From positions 1-64,000 of the forward strand of contig NZ_JBMOXA010000018.1 of NCBI RefSeq assembly GCF_049316285.1: a DNA stretch of 64,000 bases, read 5' to 3'. Position 1 is the stretch's first letter; the number at the start of each line of letters is the position of its first letter. Positions 36,236-44,845 of this stretch are shown here, one piece after another. The notes under the pieces are model-generated. The model was not told where the DNA came from, made no database searches, and saw only the letters and a list, made by a program, of their open reading frames with translations. Source of the DNA: Rhodoferax_B sp049316285 (lineage in GTDB: Bacteria; Pseudomonadota; Gammaproteobacteria; Burkholderiales; Burkholderiaceae_C). The position numbers and the translations under genes were made by a program.

Positions 36236-37747
36236 TCATCCCTTCAACGCAAAAAACGCGCGCATGCGCTGTAGCAGGTCTGCGGGACGTGTTTGGCCAT
36301 TGCTGGCGGCACTCTGCTCCAGGCGCGCGTCAGTGGCTGCTTTGCGTTGGGCCAGCACCTGGGCCACTTCCTGCGCCAGGTCGGGGCGGGCATTAAGCAC
36401 CTCGGCAAAGCCTTCTTTGTCGAGCCGGTAACACTCCACATCGGTACGCGCAATCACCGTGGCGCTGCGCGGGGCGCCGGTGAGCAGCCCCATTTCACCG
36501 AAGAAGTTACCGTCGCGCAATTCCGCCACCACGGTTCGGCCTTGCGGGCCATCGATCACCACTTCGGCCTCGCCGCGCACGATGAGGTAGAGCCAGTGCG
36601 CCACCGCGCCCTGGCGCGTGATCGTGCCACCCGCAGCAAACGGTGCGTGCACCAGGTGGCTGGCCAGCATGGCGTGTTCGGCTTCGCTCAGGCTGGCAAA
36701 CAGTGCCACGCTGCGGATGGCGGCGAGCCGTTTGGCGTTCTCTCGGCGCTCGCCGGCGCTGCGCCAGTTGTCGTCTTCGTTCATCATCAGCCGCTCTTCC
36801 AGCGGCATGCCCAGGCGTATGCCTTCGCGGGCCAACGCGGCCAGCGCGTGTATGCGCACGGCGGAATCGCTAGGGTCATCGAACTGCGGGTCGGTCAGCC
36901 AATAACGCAGGCCGTAACGGCCGAAGCCGGGCGACATGTCCAGCAATACCGCGTTCGGTGGCGGCTGTGTGGCCACGCGCTGCAGGCCAGCGTCCACCAC
37001 GGCGTTCTCCAGCGTTTGCAGCACCTGGCTGGGTGCGGCATGGCTATCCACGTTGAAATACACCCAGCGGCGCCACACCAAGGGCGCTTCGGCGGTGCGG
37101 CGCAGCACACGAAAGCGGTTTTTCATGAGCCAACTATTGGGCACCACCACGGTCTCGCGGTTGCGCGTCAGGATTTCGGTATAGCGCCAGCGCACATCGA
37201 CCACGCGGCCGCTGAGTTCGTCCAGGTAGACCCACTCACCGACACGCAGCGAGTGGTCGAGCTGCAGCATCACGCCGCCCATGATGTTGCCCAGTGTGTC
37301 CTGCATGGCAAAGGCGAGCACCGCCGTTAACACGGCCGAGGTGGCGAAGAGCTGCGAGGCGTCCACCCCCAGCAGGCGCAACCAGAGCAGCAGCCAACCA
37401 AGGGACAGGCCCATCATGCTCAGGTCGTGCGCGATACGCGGCACCTGCAAACCAAGGCCCGGCAGCATCCAGCGGAACAGGGCCAGCGTGGCGATCTGTA
37501 TGACCGCCCACACCGTCAGCAAGGTGCTCGCGTTGCGCAACAATTCTGCGGCCAGCGGCGCATTAAAGGCAGCGGCGGTCACGGCCACGGATTGCAGCAG
37601 CACCGTGAGCAGCAACAAAACCCAACTCGCGCGCAGGCCGCTGCGCAATGCGGGGCGCCACACCTGCAAGGCCAAAGCCAGCAACGTGGCCATGCCGGCC
37701 AACCACAGCAGTTCCGAACGAACGAGTGCTTGGCTGGCGTCTGGCAT
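36236..37747 (-). CDS. MscS-type mechanosensitive channel with C-terminal cyclic-nucleotide domain
   Basis: 503 residues from ATG at 37747. Five N-terminal spans lead into the MscS pore and beta domain (LAFAMQDTLGNIMGGVML, VVVPNSWLMKN). From about residue 365 a cyclic-nucleotide-binding domain follows, with FGEMGLLTGAPRSATV forming the phosphate cassette. It should combine tension gating with control by cAMP or cGMP, as reported for some bacterial cyclic-nucleotide-gated channels; ligand specificity is not readable. Confidence 0.9.
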   Translation of the reverse strand: MPDASQALVRSELLWLAGMATLLALALQVWRPALRSGLRASWVLLLLTVLLQSVAVTAAAFNAPLAAELLRNASTLLTVWAVIQIATLALFRWMLPGLGLQVPRIAHDLSMMGLSLGWLLLWLRLLGVDASQLFATSAVLTAVLAFAMQDTLGNIMGGVMLQLDHSLRVGEWVYLDELSGRVVDVRWRYTEILTRNRETVVVPNSWLMKNRFRVLRRTAEAPLVWRRWVYFNVDSHAAPSQVLQTLENAVVDAGLQRVATQPPPNAVLLDMSPGFGRYGLRYWLTDPQFDDPSDSAVRIHALAALAREGIRLGMPLEERLMMNEDDNWRSAGERRENAKRLAAIRSVALFASLSEAEHAMLASHLVHAPFAAGGTITRQGAVAHWLYLIVRGEAEVVIDGPQGRTVVAELRDGNFFGEMGLLTGAPRSATVIARTDVECYRLDKEGFAEVLNARPDLAQEVAQVLAQRKAATDARLEQSAASNGQTRPADLLQRMRAFFALKG

Positions 37748-37802
37748 CAAAGCTTCCGCGTGATGTGTCAGTCAAACCGATGAAGTGAGCGCGAGAGCTT
37801 TT

Positions 37803-37994
37803 TCAGCTGCGCGGTTCAGACCACAGCTTGCCGCCGGTGGCCCAGTTGTGGCGTTGGATGTCGGTGATGATGATGTCTACCGACTCGGGCGAGCCGCCGA
37901 GAATTTCCACCGAGACACGGGTGATTTCTTCGACCAGCTTTTTCTTCTGCTCGACGGTACGGCCTTCCATCATTTCGACGTGGTAGGTGGGCAT
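37803..37994 (-). CDS. 4-oxalocrotonate tautomerase-like protein
   Basis: 63 residues. After Met removal Pro1 is the catalytic base, and Arg11 is kept. The second active-site Arg (39) reads Asp39, and residue 50 is Trp instead of Phe. It is therefore a tautomerase-superfamily member whose activity may differ from 4-oxalocrotonate tautomerase. It lies 55 bases upstream of the channel gene. Confidence 0.85.
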   Translation of the reverse strand: MPTYHVEMMEGRTVEQKKKLVEEITRVSVEILGGSPESVDIIITDIQRHNWATGGKLWSEPRS

Positions 37995-38109
37995 GGACTA
38001 ACTCCTTGATGTAGAGATGGTGACAAAAATGGATGCAGATGCATGTTTACAGATGATAGGAGCAGTCCACAGGTTTCGGTGCGCTCATGCCCAAACCGCA
38101 TCCACGCGT

Positions 38110-38346
38110 TCACTCATCCGCTTTTGGTGTAATGCCCTGCGCGCTGGCACAACGCTGGCAAATACACTGCAGCCCACGCTTGGATGCGGGCACCTGGGCC
38201 AGCGCGGCGGCCGAAATGATCTGGCTAAAGCACCAGCAAGGCTCGGCCGGCTCGCCAGTAGCCTGGGCTTTCACCTGTGCACAGAGGTTTTGCTCGCCGC
38301 AGATAGGGCACAGCGCGGCGGGCGGCGTTGGAAGGTAAGTGGACAT
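38110..38346 (-). CDS. Cysteine-rich CWC family protein
   Basis: 78 residues from ATG at 38346. CPICGEQNLC, then CWC and CICQRC give a zinc-ribbon-like pattern matching the small Cys_rich_CWC family. Function unknown. No RBS stronger than GGGGCC is seen. A longer frame to 38391 is rejected. Confidence 0.75.
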   Translation of the reverse strand: MSTYLPTPPAALCPICGEQNLCAQVKAQATGEPAEPCWCFSQIISAAALAQVPASKRGLQCICQRCASAQGITPKADE

Positions 38347-38521
38347 ACGGGCCCCAAAAAAAAGCCAAAACCGGACAGAAAACGGTCGCACGGGGCAACG
38401 CAGGCCTGCGTAGTTTCCCTGATCCCAAGATCTGTTTTGTCATTCTTTAAACTCAATGACTTGTGCATCCAGTTACAAGTGAGCAACATAGCGTAGCCTG
38501 CCGATTCGAAATGAGGAATTC

Positions 38522-39289
38522 GTGTTTTTTTTGCAGCCGGTGAGGAGACCAAGACTTTTGTGTGCCGCCATAACGGTCATGGCGGCGCTCGCCAGTCCGG
38601 CCCTGGCCGCCACCGTTGATGTCACACAAGGCAATGTTTACTCGCCAGCCGGCACCCTAGACCTCAAAACCGGAGACGAAGCGGCACAGGAAGCGGCTAA
38701 CGCAGCAGCCGCGGCCCATGGCATCACGGAGGCCATGTCCACCCCCCGCCCTGCCACCGCCAACAAGCCGAGTAACAGCAGCACCCCCACCTCGCCCGCG
38801 AGCAAAGAAACCGCCAGCGCAGCCACCCCGGCAAAACCCGTAGATCTGGACCTTGGCCGTGCGGTGCGCGACGCCACCAAGCCTTTACGGGAAGAGTTGG
38901 CGCGCTCAGCTGTAGGTGAAGCCGTGCGTGGTCTTGCCACTGACGATCAGATCGATGAAGGCACTACCGGTGATGAGGCTGCGGGCCGGCGCCGCAGTTG
39001 GGAGGGCCCACAAGGCTCCTCAGAGTTGGAAAATGGCGGCCGCCCACGCACCGAAGCAGAGATGGCGAGCGACAAGGTCAAGGTCGCGTTTCTCTTGCAG
39101 GCCTTGCTCCACGAAGTGGCCCCCTGGGTAGTAGCGGCCGGCGTGCTGTATGTGTTGTTTTACACGCTGCGCCTGTTGCTGGCTTTTCGCCGCCGCAGCA
39201 AGGCCGAAAAACGTGAGCGCCGTCGGCAACATGAACGCCGCCGCAGCCAGGCTCCCGCCAGCTCACGTGGCACACCCACGCAGCACTGA
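38522..39289 (+). CDS. Hypothetical exported/membrane protein
   Basis: 255 residues from GTG at 38522; GAGGA precedes it by about six bases. The first 30 residues are a signal peptide ending PALAA. The centre is Ala/Thr/Ser-rich and low in complexity. One membrane span lies near residue 195-215, followed by a very basic tail (RRRSKAEKRERRRQHERRR). I do not recognise the family. It may be an envelope protein with a cytoplasmic basic tail. Confidence 0.6.
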   Translation: MFFLQPVRRPRLLCAAITVMAALASPALAATVDVTQGNVYSPAGTLDLKTGDEAAQEAANAAAAAHGITEAMSTPRPATANKPSNSSTPTSPASKETASAATPAKPVDLDLGRAVRDATKPLREELARSAVGEAVRGLATDDQIDEGTTGDEAAGRRRSWEGPQGSSELENGGRPRTEAEMASDKVKVAFLLQALLHEVAPWVVAAGVLYVLFYTLRLLLAFRRRSKAEKRERRRQHERRRSQAPASSRGTPTQH

Positions 39290-39314
39290 AAAATCTCACG
39301 CCTAAAACACTTCA

Positions 39315-39363
39315 AGCGCTCTACATAAAAGCAGCGGCAGCTATTAATTCAATAGCTGCCGCT
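39315..39363 (+). terminator. Hairpin between the hypothetical gene and malate synthase, with repeat copy 2
   Basis: AGCGGCAGCTATT (39333-39345) pairs with AATAGCTGCCGCT (39351-39363), loop AATTC, then TTCTTTT, a good bidirectional terminator between convergent genes. It also contains AGCGCT (39315-39320), exactly 16 bases, then GCAGCTAT (39337-39344), the dispersed element. Confidence 0.75.
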
Positions 39364-39390
39364 GTTCTTTTGGAAGCGCCGTTTAAAGCC

Positions 39391-41571
39391 TTATGACGGC
39401 TGCCCGGCCTTGACCTTGAGGCGCCAGGCGTGCAGCAGCGGCTCGGTGTAGCCGCTAGGCTGGGCCATGCCCTTGAACACCAGGTCGGTGGCGGCCTTGT
39501 AGGCTGCGGACTGGTCGAAACGACCGGCCATTTTTTGGTACAGCGGATCGTCGGCATTCTGCTCGTCCACAACGGCAGCCATGCGTTCAAACGTGGCCTT
39601 GACCTGCTCGGCGCTGACCACGCCGTGGTGCAGCCAGTTGGCCATGTGCTGGCTGCTGATGCGCAGCGTGGCGCGGTCTTCCATCAGGCCGACGTTGTGG
39701 ATGTCGGGCACCTTGGAGCAGCCCACGCCCTGGTCGATCCAGCGCACCACATAGCCCAGAATGCCTTGGGCGTTGTTCTCCAGCTCTTCCTGCTTGGCGG
39801 CGTCGCTCCAGGTCGGCACGGCCGTCACCGGAATTTGCAGCAGCGCGTTCAAGATGTTGTCGCGCTCGGCATCGGCGTTGGTCTTTTCCAGCTCTTTCTG
39901 CACCTCGGCCACGTTCACGCGGTGGTAGTGCAAGGCGTGCAGCGTGGCGGCCGTGGGGCTGGGCACCCAGGCGGTGTTGGCACCGGCCTTGGGGTGGGCA
40001 ATCTTTTGCTCCAGCATGGCCGCCATCAGATCAGGCATGGCCCACATGCCCTTGCCAATTTGTGCACGGCCACGCAGGCCGCAGTTCAGGCCCACCAGCA
40101 CATTGTTCTTCTCGTAGGCGGCAATCCAGGCGCTGGACTTCATGTCACCCTTGCGGATCATGGGGCCGGCCAACATGGCGGTGTGCATCTCGTCGCCGGT
40201 GCGGTCCAGGAAGCCGGTGTTGATGAAGGCCACACGTGCGCTGGCCGCCGCAATACAGGCCTTGAGGTTGACGCTGGTGCGGCGCTCTTCGTCCATGATG
40301 CCCAGCTTCACGGTGTTGGCGGGCAGGCCCAGCACTTGTTCCACACGCGTGAACAGTTCGCAGGCAAATGCCACTTCGGCCGGGCCGTGCATCTTGGGTT
40401 TGACGATATAGACCGAGCCCGTGCGCGAGTTGCCCTTGCGCTGCAGGTCGTGCATGGCGATGGTCACGGTGACCATGGCGTCCAGAATGCCTTCGGGGAT
40501 TTCCTTGCCGTTGCCGTACAACACGGCGGGGTTGGTCATCAGGTGGCCGACGTTGCGCACAAACATGAGCGAGCGGCCATGCAGCTTGACCTCGCCGCCC
40601 TTGGCTGCCGTGTAGACGCGGTCCGGGTTCAAGCTGCGCGTGAAGGTTTTGCCGCCCTTGCTCACGCTCTCGGTCAACGTGCCCTTTTGGATACCCAGCC
40701 AGTTGCTGTAGGCCAGCACCTTGTCATCGGCATCAACCACGGCCACGGAGTCTTCGAGGTCAAGAATGGTCGAGAGTGCGGCTTCCAGCACGATGTCGCT
40801 GACACCGGCCGCGTCGCTTTTGCCAATCGGCGTGCTGCGGTTGATCTGGATGTCCAGGTGCAAGCCGTTATGCACCAGCAAGATGGACGTGGGCTGCGCC
40901 GCATCGCCCAGATAAGCTATGAACTGCGCCGGGTTGGCCAGTGCCACATCTTTGTCGCCCAGCGACACCAGCAGTTGGCCGTCGACCACTTTGTAGGCGG
41001 TGGAGTATTTGTGCGAGCCATCGGCCAAGGGCGTGGCCTGGTCGAGCACGTCGCGCGCGAAGGCGATGACGTTGGCACCGCGCACCGGGTTGTAGCCGCT
41101 GCCTTTTTCTGCACCATTGGCTTCGGAGATGGCGTCGGTGCCGTAAAGCGCGTCGTACAGCGAGCCCCAGCGGGCGTTGGCGGCGTTCAGCGCGTAGCGC
41201 GCATTCAGTACCGGCACCACCAGTTGCGGGCCGGCTTGCACGGCCAATTCGGCATCAACATTTGCCGTGGTGGCGGTAAACGAGGCAGGCGGCGGCACCA
41301 GGTAGCCAATTTTCTCCAGGAAAGCGCGGTAGGCCGGCATGTCGGCAATCGGGCCGGGGTGCGCCGTGTGCCAGGCATCCAGCTCGGTTTGCAGGCGGTC
41401 GCGCTCGGCCAGCAGGGCGATGTTTTTCGGCGCCAGGTCACGCACGATGGCGTCGAAACCTTGCCAGAAGGTGGCGCTGGCCACACCGGTGCCGGGCAGC
41501 ACTTGTTCTTCGACAAAGTTGTAGAGGTTGCTGGCAACTTGCAGATCGCCGGTGGGGGTGCGGGTGCTCAT
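39391..41571 (-). CDS. glcB: Malate synthase G
   Basis: 726 residues from ATG at 41571 with AAGG upstream, the usual length for the G isoform. HGRSLMFVRNVGHLM carries the catalytic Arg region, and LMEDRATLRISSQHMANWL the catalytic Asp (each read in part). It condenses glyoxylate with acetyl-CoA to malate. Its upstream gap holds an inverted repeat (41677-41703), and an IclR gene follows on the same strand. Confidence 0.97.
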   Translation of the reverse strand: MSTRTPTGDLQVASNLYNFVEEQVLPGTGVASATFWQGFDAIVRDLAPKNIALLAERDRLQTELDAWHTAHPGPIADMPAYRAFLEKIGYLVPPPASFTATTANVDAELAVQAGPQLVVPVLNARYALNAANARWGSLYDALYGTDAISEANGAEKGSGYNPVRGANVIAFARDVLDQATPLADGSHKYSTAYKVVDGQLLVSLGDKDVALANPAQFIAYLGDAAQPTSILLVHNGLHLDIQINRSTPIGKSDAAGVSDIVLEAALSTILDLEDSVAVVDADDKVLAYSNWLGIQKGTLTESVSKGGKTFTRSLNPDRVYTAAKGGEVKLHGRSLMFVRNVGHLMTNPAVLYGNGKEIPEGILDAMVTVTIAMHDLQRKGNSRTGSVYIVKPKMHGPAEVAFACELFTRVEQVLGLPANTVKLGIMDEERRTSVNLKACIAAASARVAFINTGFLDRTGDEMHTAMLAGPMIRKGDMKSSAWIAAYEKNNVLVGLNCGLRGRAQIGKGMWAMPDLMAAMLEQKIAHPKAGANTAWVPSPTAATLHALHYHRVNVAEVQKELEKTNADAERDNILNALLQIPVTAVPTWSDAAKQEELENNAQGILGYVVRWIDQGVGCSKVPDIHNVGLMEDRATLRISSQHMANWLHHGVVSAEQVKATFERMAAVVDEQNADDPLYQKMAGRFDQSAAYKAATDLVFKGMAQPSGYTEPLLHAWRLKVKAGQPS

Positions 41572-41676
41572 GAAAGGACCTTCCGAAAGTAGAAAAACAA
41601 ATCTGTTCTGGCACAAAGCCGGTGCACTGCACCTTGCTCAGGCGGCATGTGCTACTTTATTCGAACCTTGAACACG

Positions 41677-41703
41677 TATTAATGATGGAAATTGCCATTA
41701 ATA
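41677..41703. promoter_or_regulatory. Inverted repeat upstream of malate synthase gene
   Basis: TATTAATG (41677-41684) and CATTAATA (41696-41703) are perfect arms around 11 bases; an inner ATGGnAATTnCCAT symmetry overlaps. The TGGAAAT start resembles the E. coli IclR half-site. It lies about 110 bases from the glcB start. Confidence 0.45.
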
Positions 41704-41718
41704 AGTGACAAAAAGATA

Positions 41719-42462
41719 CTAAATCTGCCCCGTCAACCGGCGTGCTGCCGCCAATACCGGCGCCAGATGGTCCAGTGTGTAGCGGTGGGCTGGCATGGTG
41801 AGTGTGAGCGCAGCAGCTAACGTGCCATCGGATTTAAACACCGGGGCGGAGATGCCGGCGAGTTCCGCACTGCGGTCGCCCACCAAGGCGCAGTAACCGT
41901 CAACCCTAACCTGGGCCAAAAGCGCACGGTCGGATGCGGGCACTTTGGCTTGTGGGCCGGCAAAAGCCATCAGCACCCGCGCGCCAGCCCCGCGGTCGGC
42001 CGGCAGCAAATCACCGGCTTTCACGTGGTCGCGAATCGGGTGTGGTGAATCGACGCGGTAAAGGCATAGGCGGCTACGGTGGGCCGCGTCGCCGCGCAAC
42101 ACGTGATACGCCGCGCTTTCGCCGGTGGCGGCCACCAGGTCTTGCAACACCGGCAGCACCAGGTGGTCGAGTTGCGCGGTGCCTGCCCTGGCGTAGATGG
42201 CGTGCAGCCGGGCAACTTCCACACCCAGCGCGTAGCGCCCATCCTCCAGCCGCTGAATGAAGCGCGCATGTTCAAGCGAGGCGAGCAAACGCAAGGCCGT
42301 GCTTTTATAAAGCTGCGTGCGCGCCGCCAATTCGGCCAGGCTCAACGCCTGGTCGCCGGCGCGGAATGCGGCCAGCAGCGTCAAGGCGCGATCGACTGCG
42401 GCGGCGCCGCCGGGGGCGGCATGGTCGTCGGCAACGGAGGCGGTGAGGGCTTTACGCGGCAT
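41719..42462 (-). CDS. IclR family transcriptional regulator
   Basis: 247 residues. An N-terminal winged helix (LAELAARTQLYKSTALRLL in part) is followed by the IclR effector domain (GISAPVFKSDGTLAAALTLTMP in part). It ends 147 bases upstream of glcB on the same strand and is divergent from the HMG-CoA lyase gene. The divergent gap carries two palindromes (42534-42570), so it probably represses the lyase and CoA-transferase genes and itself. Confidence 0.9.
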   Translation of the reverse strand: MPRKALTASVADDHAAPGGAAAVDRALTLLAAFRAGDQALSLAELAARTQLYKSTALRLLASLEHARFIQRLEDGRYALGVEVARLHAIYARAGTAQLDHLVLPVLQDLVAATGESAAYHVLRGDAAHRSRLCLYRVDSPHPIRDHVKAGDLLPADRGAGARVLMAFAGPQAKVPASDRALLAQVRVDGYCALVGDRSAELAGISAPVFKSDGTLAAALTLTMPAHRYTLDHLAPVLAAARRLTGQI

Positions 42463-42533
42463 TGAAGTGGCTAGGCAGGGAGATTGGCGCCAAGATTGAC
42501 GGCAGAACGGTGCTCTGGTGTAATTCGGGCGAC

Positions 42534-42570
42534 GTTCTATTTATTAGAACATGGTTCTATAAGATAGAAC
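42534..42570. promoter_or_regulatory. Tandem palindromic operators between IclR and HMG-CoA lyase genes
   Basis: Two 17-base palindromes, GTTCTA-N5-TAGAAC at 42534-42550 and GTTCTAT-aag-ATAGAAC at 42554-42570, have centres 20 bases apart, about two helical turns. The second covers TATAAG, a candidate -10 for the plus-strand genes. Probable operators of the adjacent IclR protein. Confidence 0.72.
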
Positions 42571-42591
42571 AGTCCCTTTTTAAAGCTCTGC

Positions 42592-43527
42592 ATGTCTTCA
42601 GCCACACCCCCCCAAGTCCTGATCAGCGAAGTTGGCCCGCGCGACGGCCTGCAATCGGTCAAAGCCAGCATGCCCACGGCTGCCAAGCTGCGCTGGATAG
42701 ATGCACTTTATGCCGCCGGCCTGCGTGAGATCGAGGTCGCATCCTTCGTGCCTGCCAAGCTGCTGCCGCAAATGGCCGATGCCGCCGAGGTGGTGCGCCA
42801 CGCCATCACGCTGCCGGGCCTGGTGGTGATGGCGCTGGTGCCCAACCGCAAGGGCGCGCAGGCCGCGCTGGAGGCTGGGGTACACAAGCTCACCATGCCG
42901 GTGTCGGCCAGCCGCGCCCACTCGCTGGCCAACGTGCGCAAAACACCAGAAGAAATGGTGGACGAGGTGCGCGCCATTTCCGAGCTGCGCCGCCAAATGG
43001 CACCCCAGGTTTTGCTGGAAGCCGGCATCTCCACCGCGTTTGGTTGCACGCTGCAGGGCCTGGTGCCGGAGGACGAAGTCATCGCGCTGGCCGTGCAATG
43101 TGTGGCGGCGGGCGCGGATGAGTCCGGCCTGTCGGACACCGTGGGCTACGCCAACCCGGCCCAGGTGCGCCGCCTGTTCAAACGCCTGCGCGCCGAATTA
43201 GGCGACAAGGCCGGCGCCGCCCACATGCACAACACCCGCGGCCTGGGGCTGGCCAATTGCCTGGCCGCGCTGGAAGAAGGTGTGACCACGTTTGATGCCT
43301 CTTTGGGCGGCCTGGGTGGCTGCCCCTACGCACCGGGTGCCTCGGGCAACGTGGTCACCGAAGATCTGGTGTTCATGCTGGAGGCCATGGGTGTGCGCAC
43401 CGGCGTCGACATCAACCGCCTGATCGCCGCACGCGCGCCGCTGATGGCCGGGCTGCCGGGCGAGCCGGTGTACGGCATGACGCCCGAGGCGGGCTTGCCC
43501 AAGGGTTTGGGCCAACCCGTGCTCTAG
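42592..43527 (+). CDS. Hydroxymethylglutaryl-CoA lyase
   Basis: 311 residues. The family motifs are present: GPRDGLQS (catalytic Arg/Asp), AHMHNTRG (metal His pair) and GLGGCPYAPGASGN, with the active-site Cys. It cleaves HMG-CoA or a similar 3-hydroxy-3-methyl thioester to an acetyl-CoA and an acid. The CoA transferase gene follows, giving an acid-activation and cleavage pair. The repeat element starts at its stop codon. Confidence 0.93.
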   Translation: MSSATPPQVLISEVGPRDGLQSVKASMPTAAKLRWIDALYAAGLREIEVASFVPAKLLPQMADAAEVVRHAITLPGLVVMALVPNRKGAQAALEAGVHKLTMPVSASRAHSLANVRKTPEEMVDEVRAISELRRQMAPQVLLEAGISTAFGCTLQGLVPEDEVIALAVQCVAAGADESGLSDTVGYANPAQVRRLFKRLRAELGDKAGAAHMHNTRGLGLANCLAALEEGVTTFDASLGGLGGCPYAPGASGNVVTEDLVFMLEAMGVRTGVDINRLIAARAPLMAGLPGEPVYGMTPEAGLPKGLGQPVL

Positions 43528-43555
43528 CGCTTTCTGCATCTGCGCAAGTAGCTAT
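43526..43555 (+). repeat. Dispersed element AGCGCT-N16-GTAGCTAT, copy 3
   Basis: AGCGCT (43526-43531), 16 bases, then GTAGCTAT (43548-43555), followed by a small ATCA/TGAT hairpin and T run. The first bases share the lyase stop codon. It fills the 60-base gap before the CoA-transferase gene. Confidence 0.65.
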
Positions 43556-43587
43556 CATTTTTGATAATCTAATTTTTAAGTTAACCC

Positions 43588-44790
43588 ATGCCCACCACCG
43601 CCACCTCCCCTCAAGCCCTGCCCTACGCCGGTGTGCGTGTTGTTGAATTCACCCACATGGTGATGGGCCCGACCTGCGGCCTGTTGCTGGGCGACCTGGG
43701 GGCCGAGGTCATCAAGGTCGAGCCCATAGAGGGTGACGCCACGCGCCGCCTGCTGGGCTCGGGCGCGGGCTTCTTCCCGACCTTCAACCGCAACAAGAAA
43801 AGCATTGCGCTGGATTTGAAATCGCCCGACGGCGTAGAGGCCGCGCGCAAACTCATCGCCACGGCCGACATCGTGAGCGAAAACTTCAAACCCGGCACCA
43901 TGCAAAAGCTCGGACTGGACTACGCCACCTTGTCCAAAGTAGACCCGCGCCTGATCTACGTCAGCCACAAGGGTTTTCTGCCCGGCCCCTACGACCACCG
44001 CACCGCGCTCGACGAAGTGGTGCAGATGATGGGCGGCCTGGCCTATATGACCGGCCGCCCCGGCGACCCGCTGCGCGCGGGCACCAGCGTGAACGACATC
44101 ATGGGTGGCATGTTCGGCGCCATTGGCGCCATGGCCGCGCTGCGCCAGCGCGAGTTGACCGGCAAGGGCTGTGAGGTGCAGTCCGCACTGTTTGAGAACA
44201 ACGTGTTCCTGGTGGCACAACACATGATGCAGTTTGCCGCCACCGGCAAAGCCGCCGCGCCCATGCCCAGCCGCATTTCGGCCTGGGGCATTTACGACGT
44301 GTTCAGCGTGAAGGACGACGCGCAGATCTTCCTGGCTGTGGTGAGCGACAAGCAGTGGGCCATCTTCTGCCAGGCACTGAGTCTGCAAGACCTGCAGGCC
44401 GACGAGCGCCTGCGCAGCAACAACGACCGCGTGCTGGCGCGCGAGTGGCTGATGCCGGTGCTGCGCGAGCGCCTGGCCGCCTACAGCGCGGCCGAGTTGA
44501 GCTCGGTGTTCGAGAAAAACGAGTTGCCGTTTGCGCCCATCACCAAACCGCAGGAATTGTTTGACGACCCGCACCTCAACGCCACCGGTGGCCTGGCCCC
44601 GGTGCGCATGAACGACGGCTCGCAGTCCAAGGTGCCGCTGATGCCGCTGACCATTGGCGGCGAGCGCCCGGGCATTCGCCTGCAGCCGCCGCTCAAGGGC
44701 GAACACACGCGTGCCTTGCTGCGCGAGGTGGGTTACAGCGAAGCGCAGGTGGAAGCGATGTTGGCGGCGGGCGCAACTGCTGTAAATTAG
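43588..44790 (+). CDS. CoA transferase, family III (CaiB/BaiF)
   Basis: 400 residues. The N-terminus (VRVVEFTHMVMGPTCG, LGAEVIKVEP) and fold are class III. At the position usually holding the nucleophilic Asp the sequence reads EVQSALFENNVF, apparently Glu in place of Asp, so chemistry or alignment needs care. It follows HMG-CoA lyase by 60 bases and probably activates the lyase substrate from succinyl-CoA or acetyl-CoA. Confidence 0.88.
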   Translation: MPTTATSPQALPYAGVRVVEFTHMVMGPTCGLLLGDLGAEVIKVEPIEGDATRRLLGSGAGFFPTFNRNKKSIALDLKSPDGVEAARKLIATADIVSENFKPGTMQKLGLDYATLSKVDPRLIYVSHKGFLPGPYDHRTALDEVVQMMGGLAYMTGRPGDPLRAGTSVNDIMGGMFGAIGAMAALRQRELTGKGCEVQSALFENNVFLVAQHMMQFAATGKAAAPMPSRISAWGIYDVFSVKDDAQIFLAVVSDKQWAIFCQALSLQDLQADERLRSNNDRVLAREWLMPVLRERLAAYSAAELSSVFEKNELPFAPITKPQELFDDPHLNATGGLAPVRMNDGSQSKVPLMPLTIGGERPGIRLQPPLKGEHTRALLREVGYSEAQVEAMLAAGATAVN

Positions 44791-44820
44791 ATAGCTGTCT
44801 GGGCTGATCCATCAAGCGCA
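44791..44820 (-). repeat. Dispersed element, copy 4 (reverse orientation)
   Basis: On the minus strand TGCGCT, exactly 16 bases, then ACAGCTAT. On the plus strand ATAGCTGT starts immediately after the CoA-transferase stop codon. Confidence 0.55.
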
Positions 44821-44845
44821 GAACGCCTTTTTTGCTTAGCGCTCC

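Noticed and set aside
39430..41592. 720-residue plus-strand open frame
   Set aside because: Antisense of malate synthase G; the composition is His/Val/Gly-rich and matches no family.
41600..41620. Possible sigma-54 promoter near malate synthase
   Set aside because: TGGCAC is present but the -12 GC element is not, and the orientation is away from the gene.
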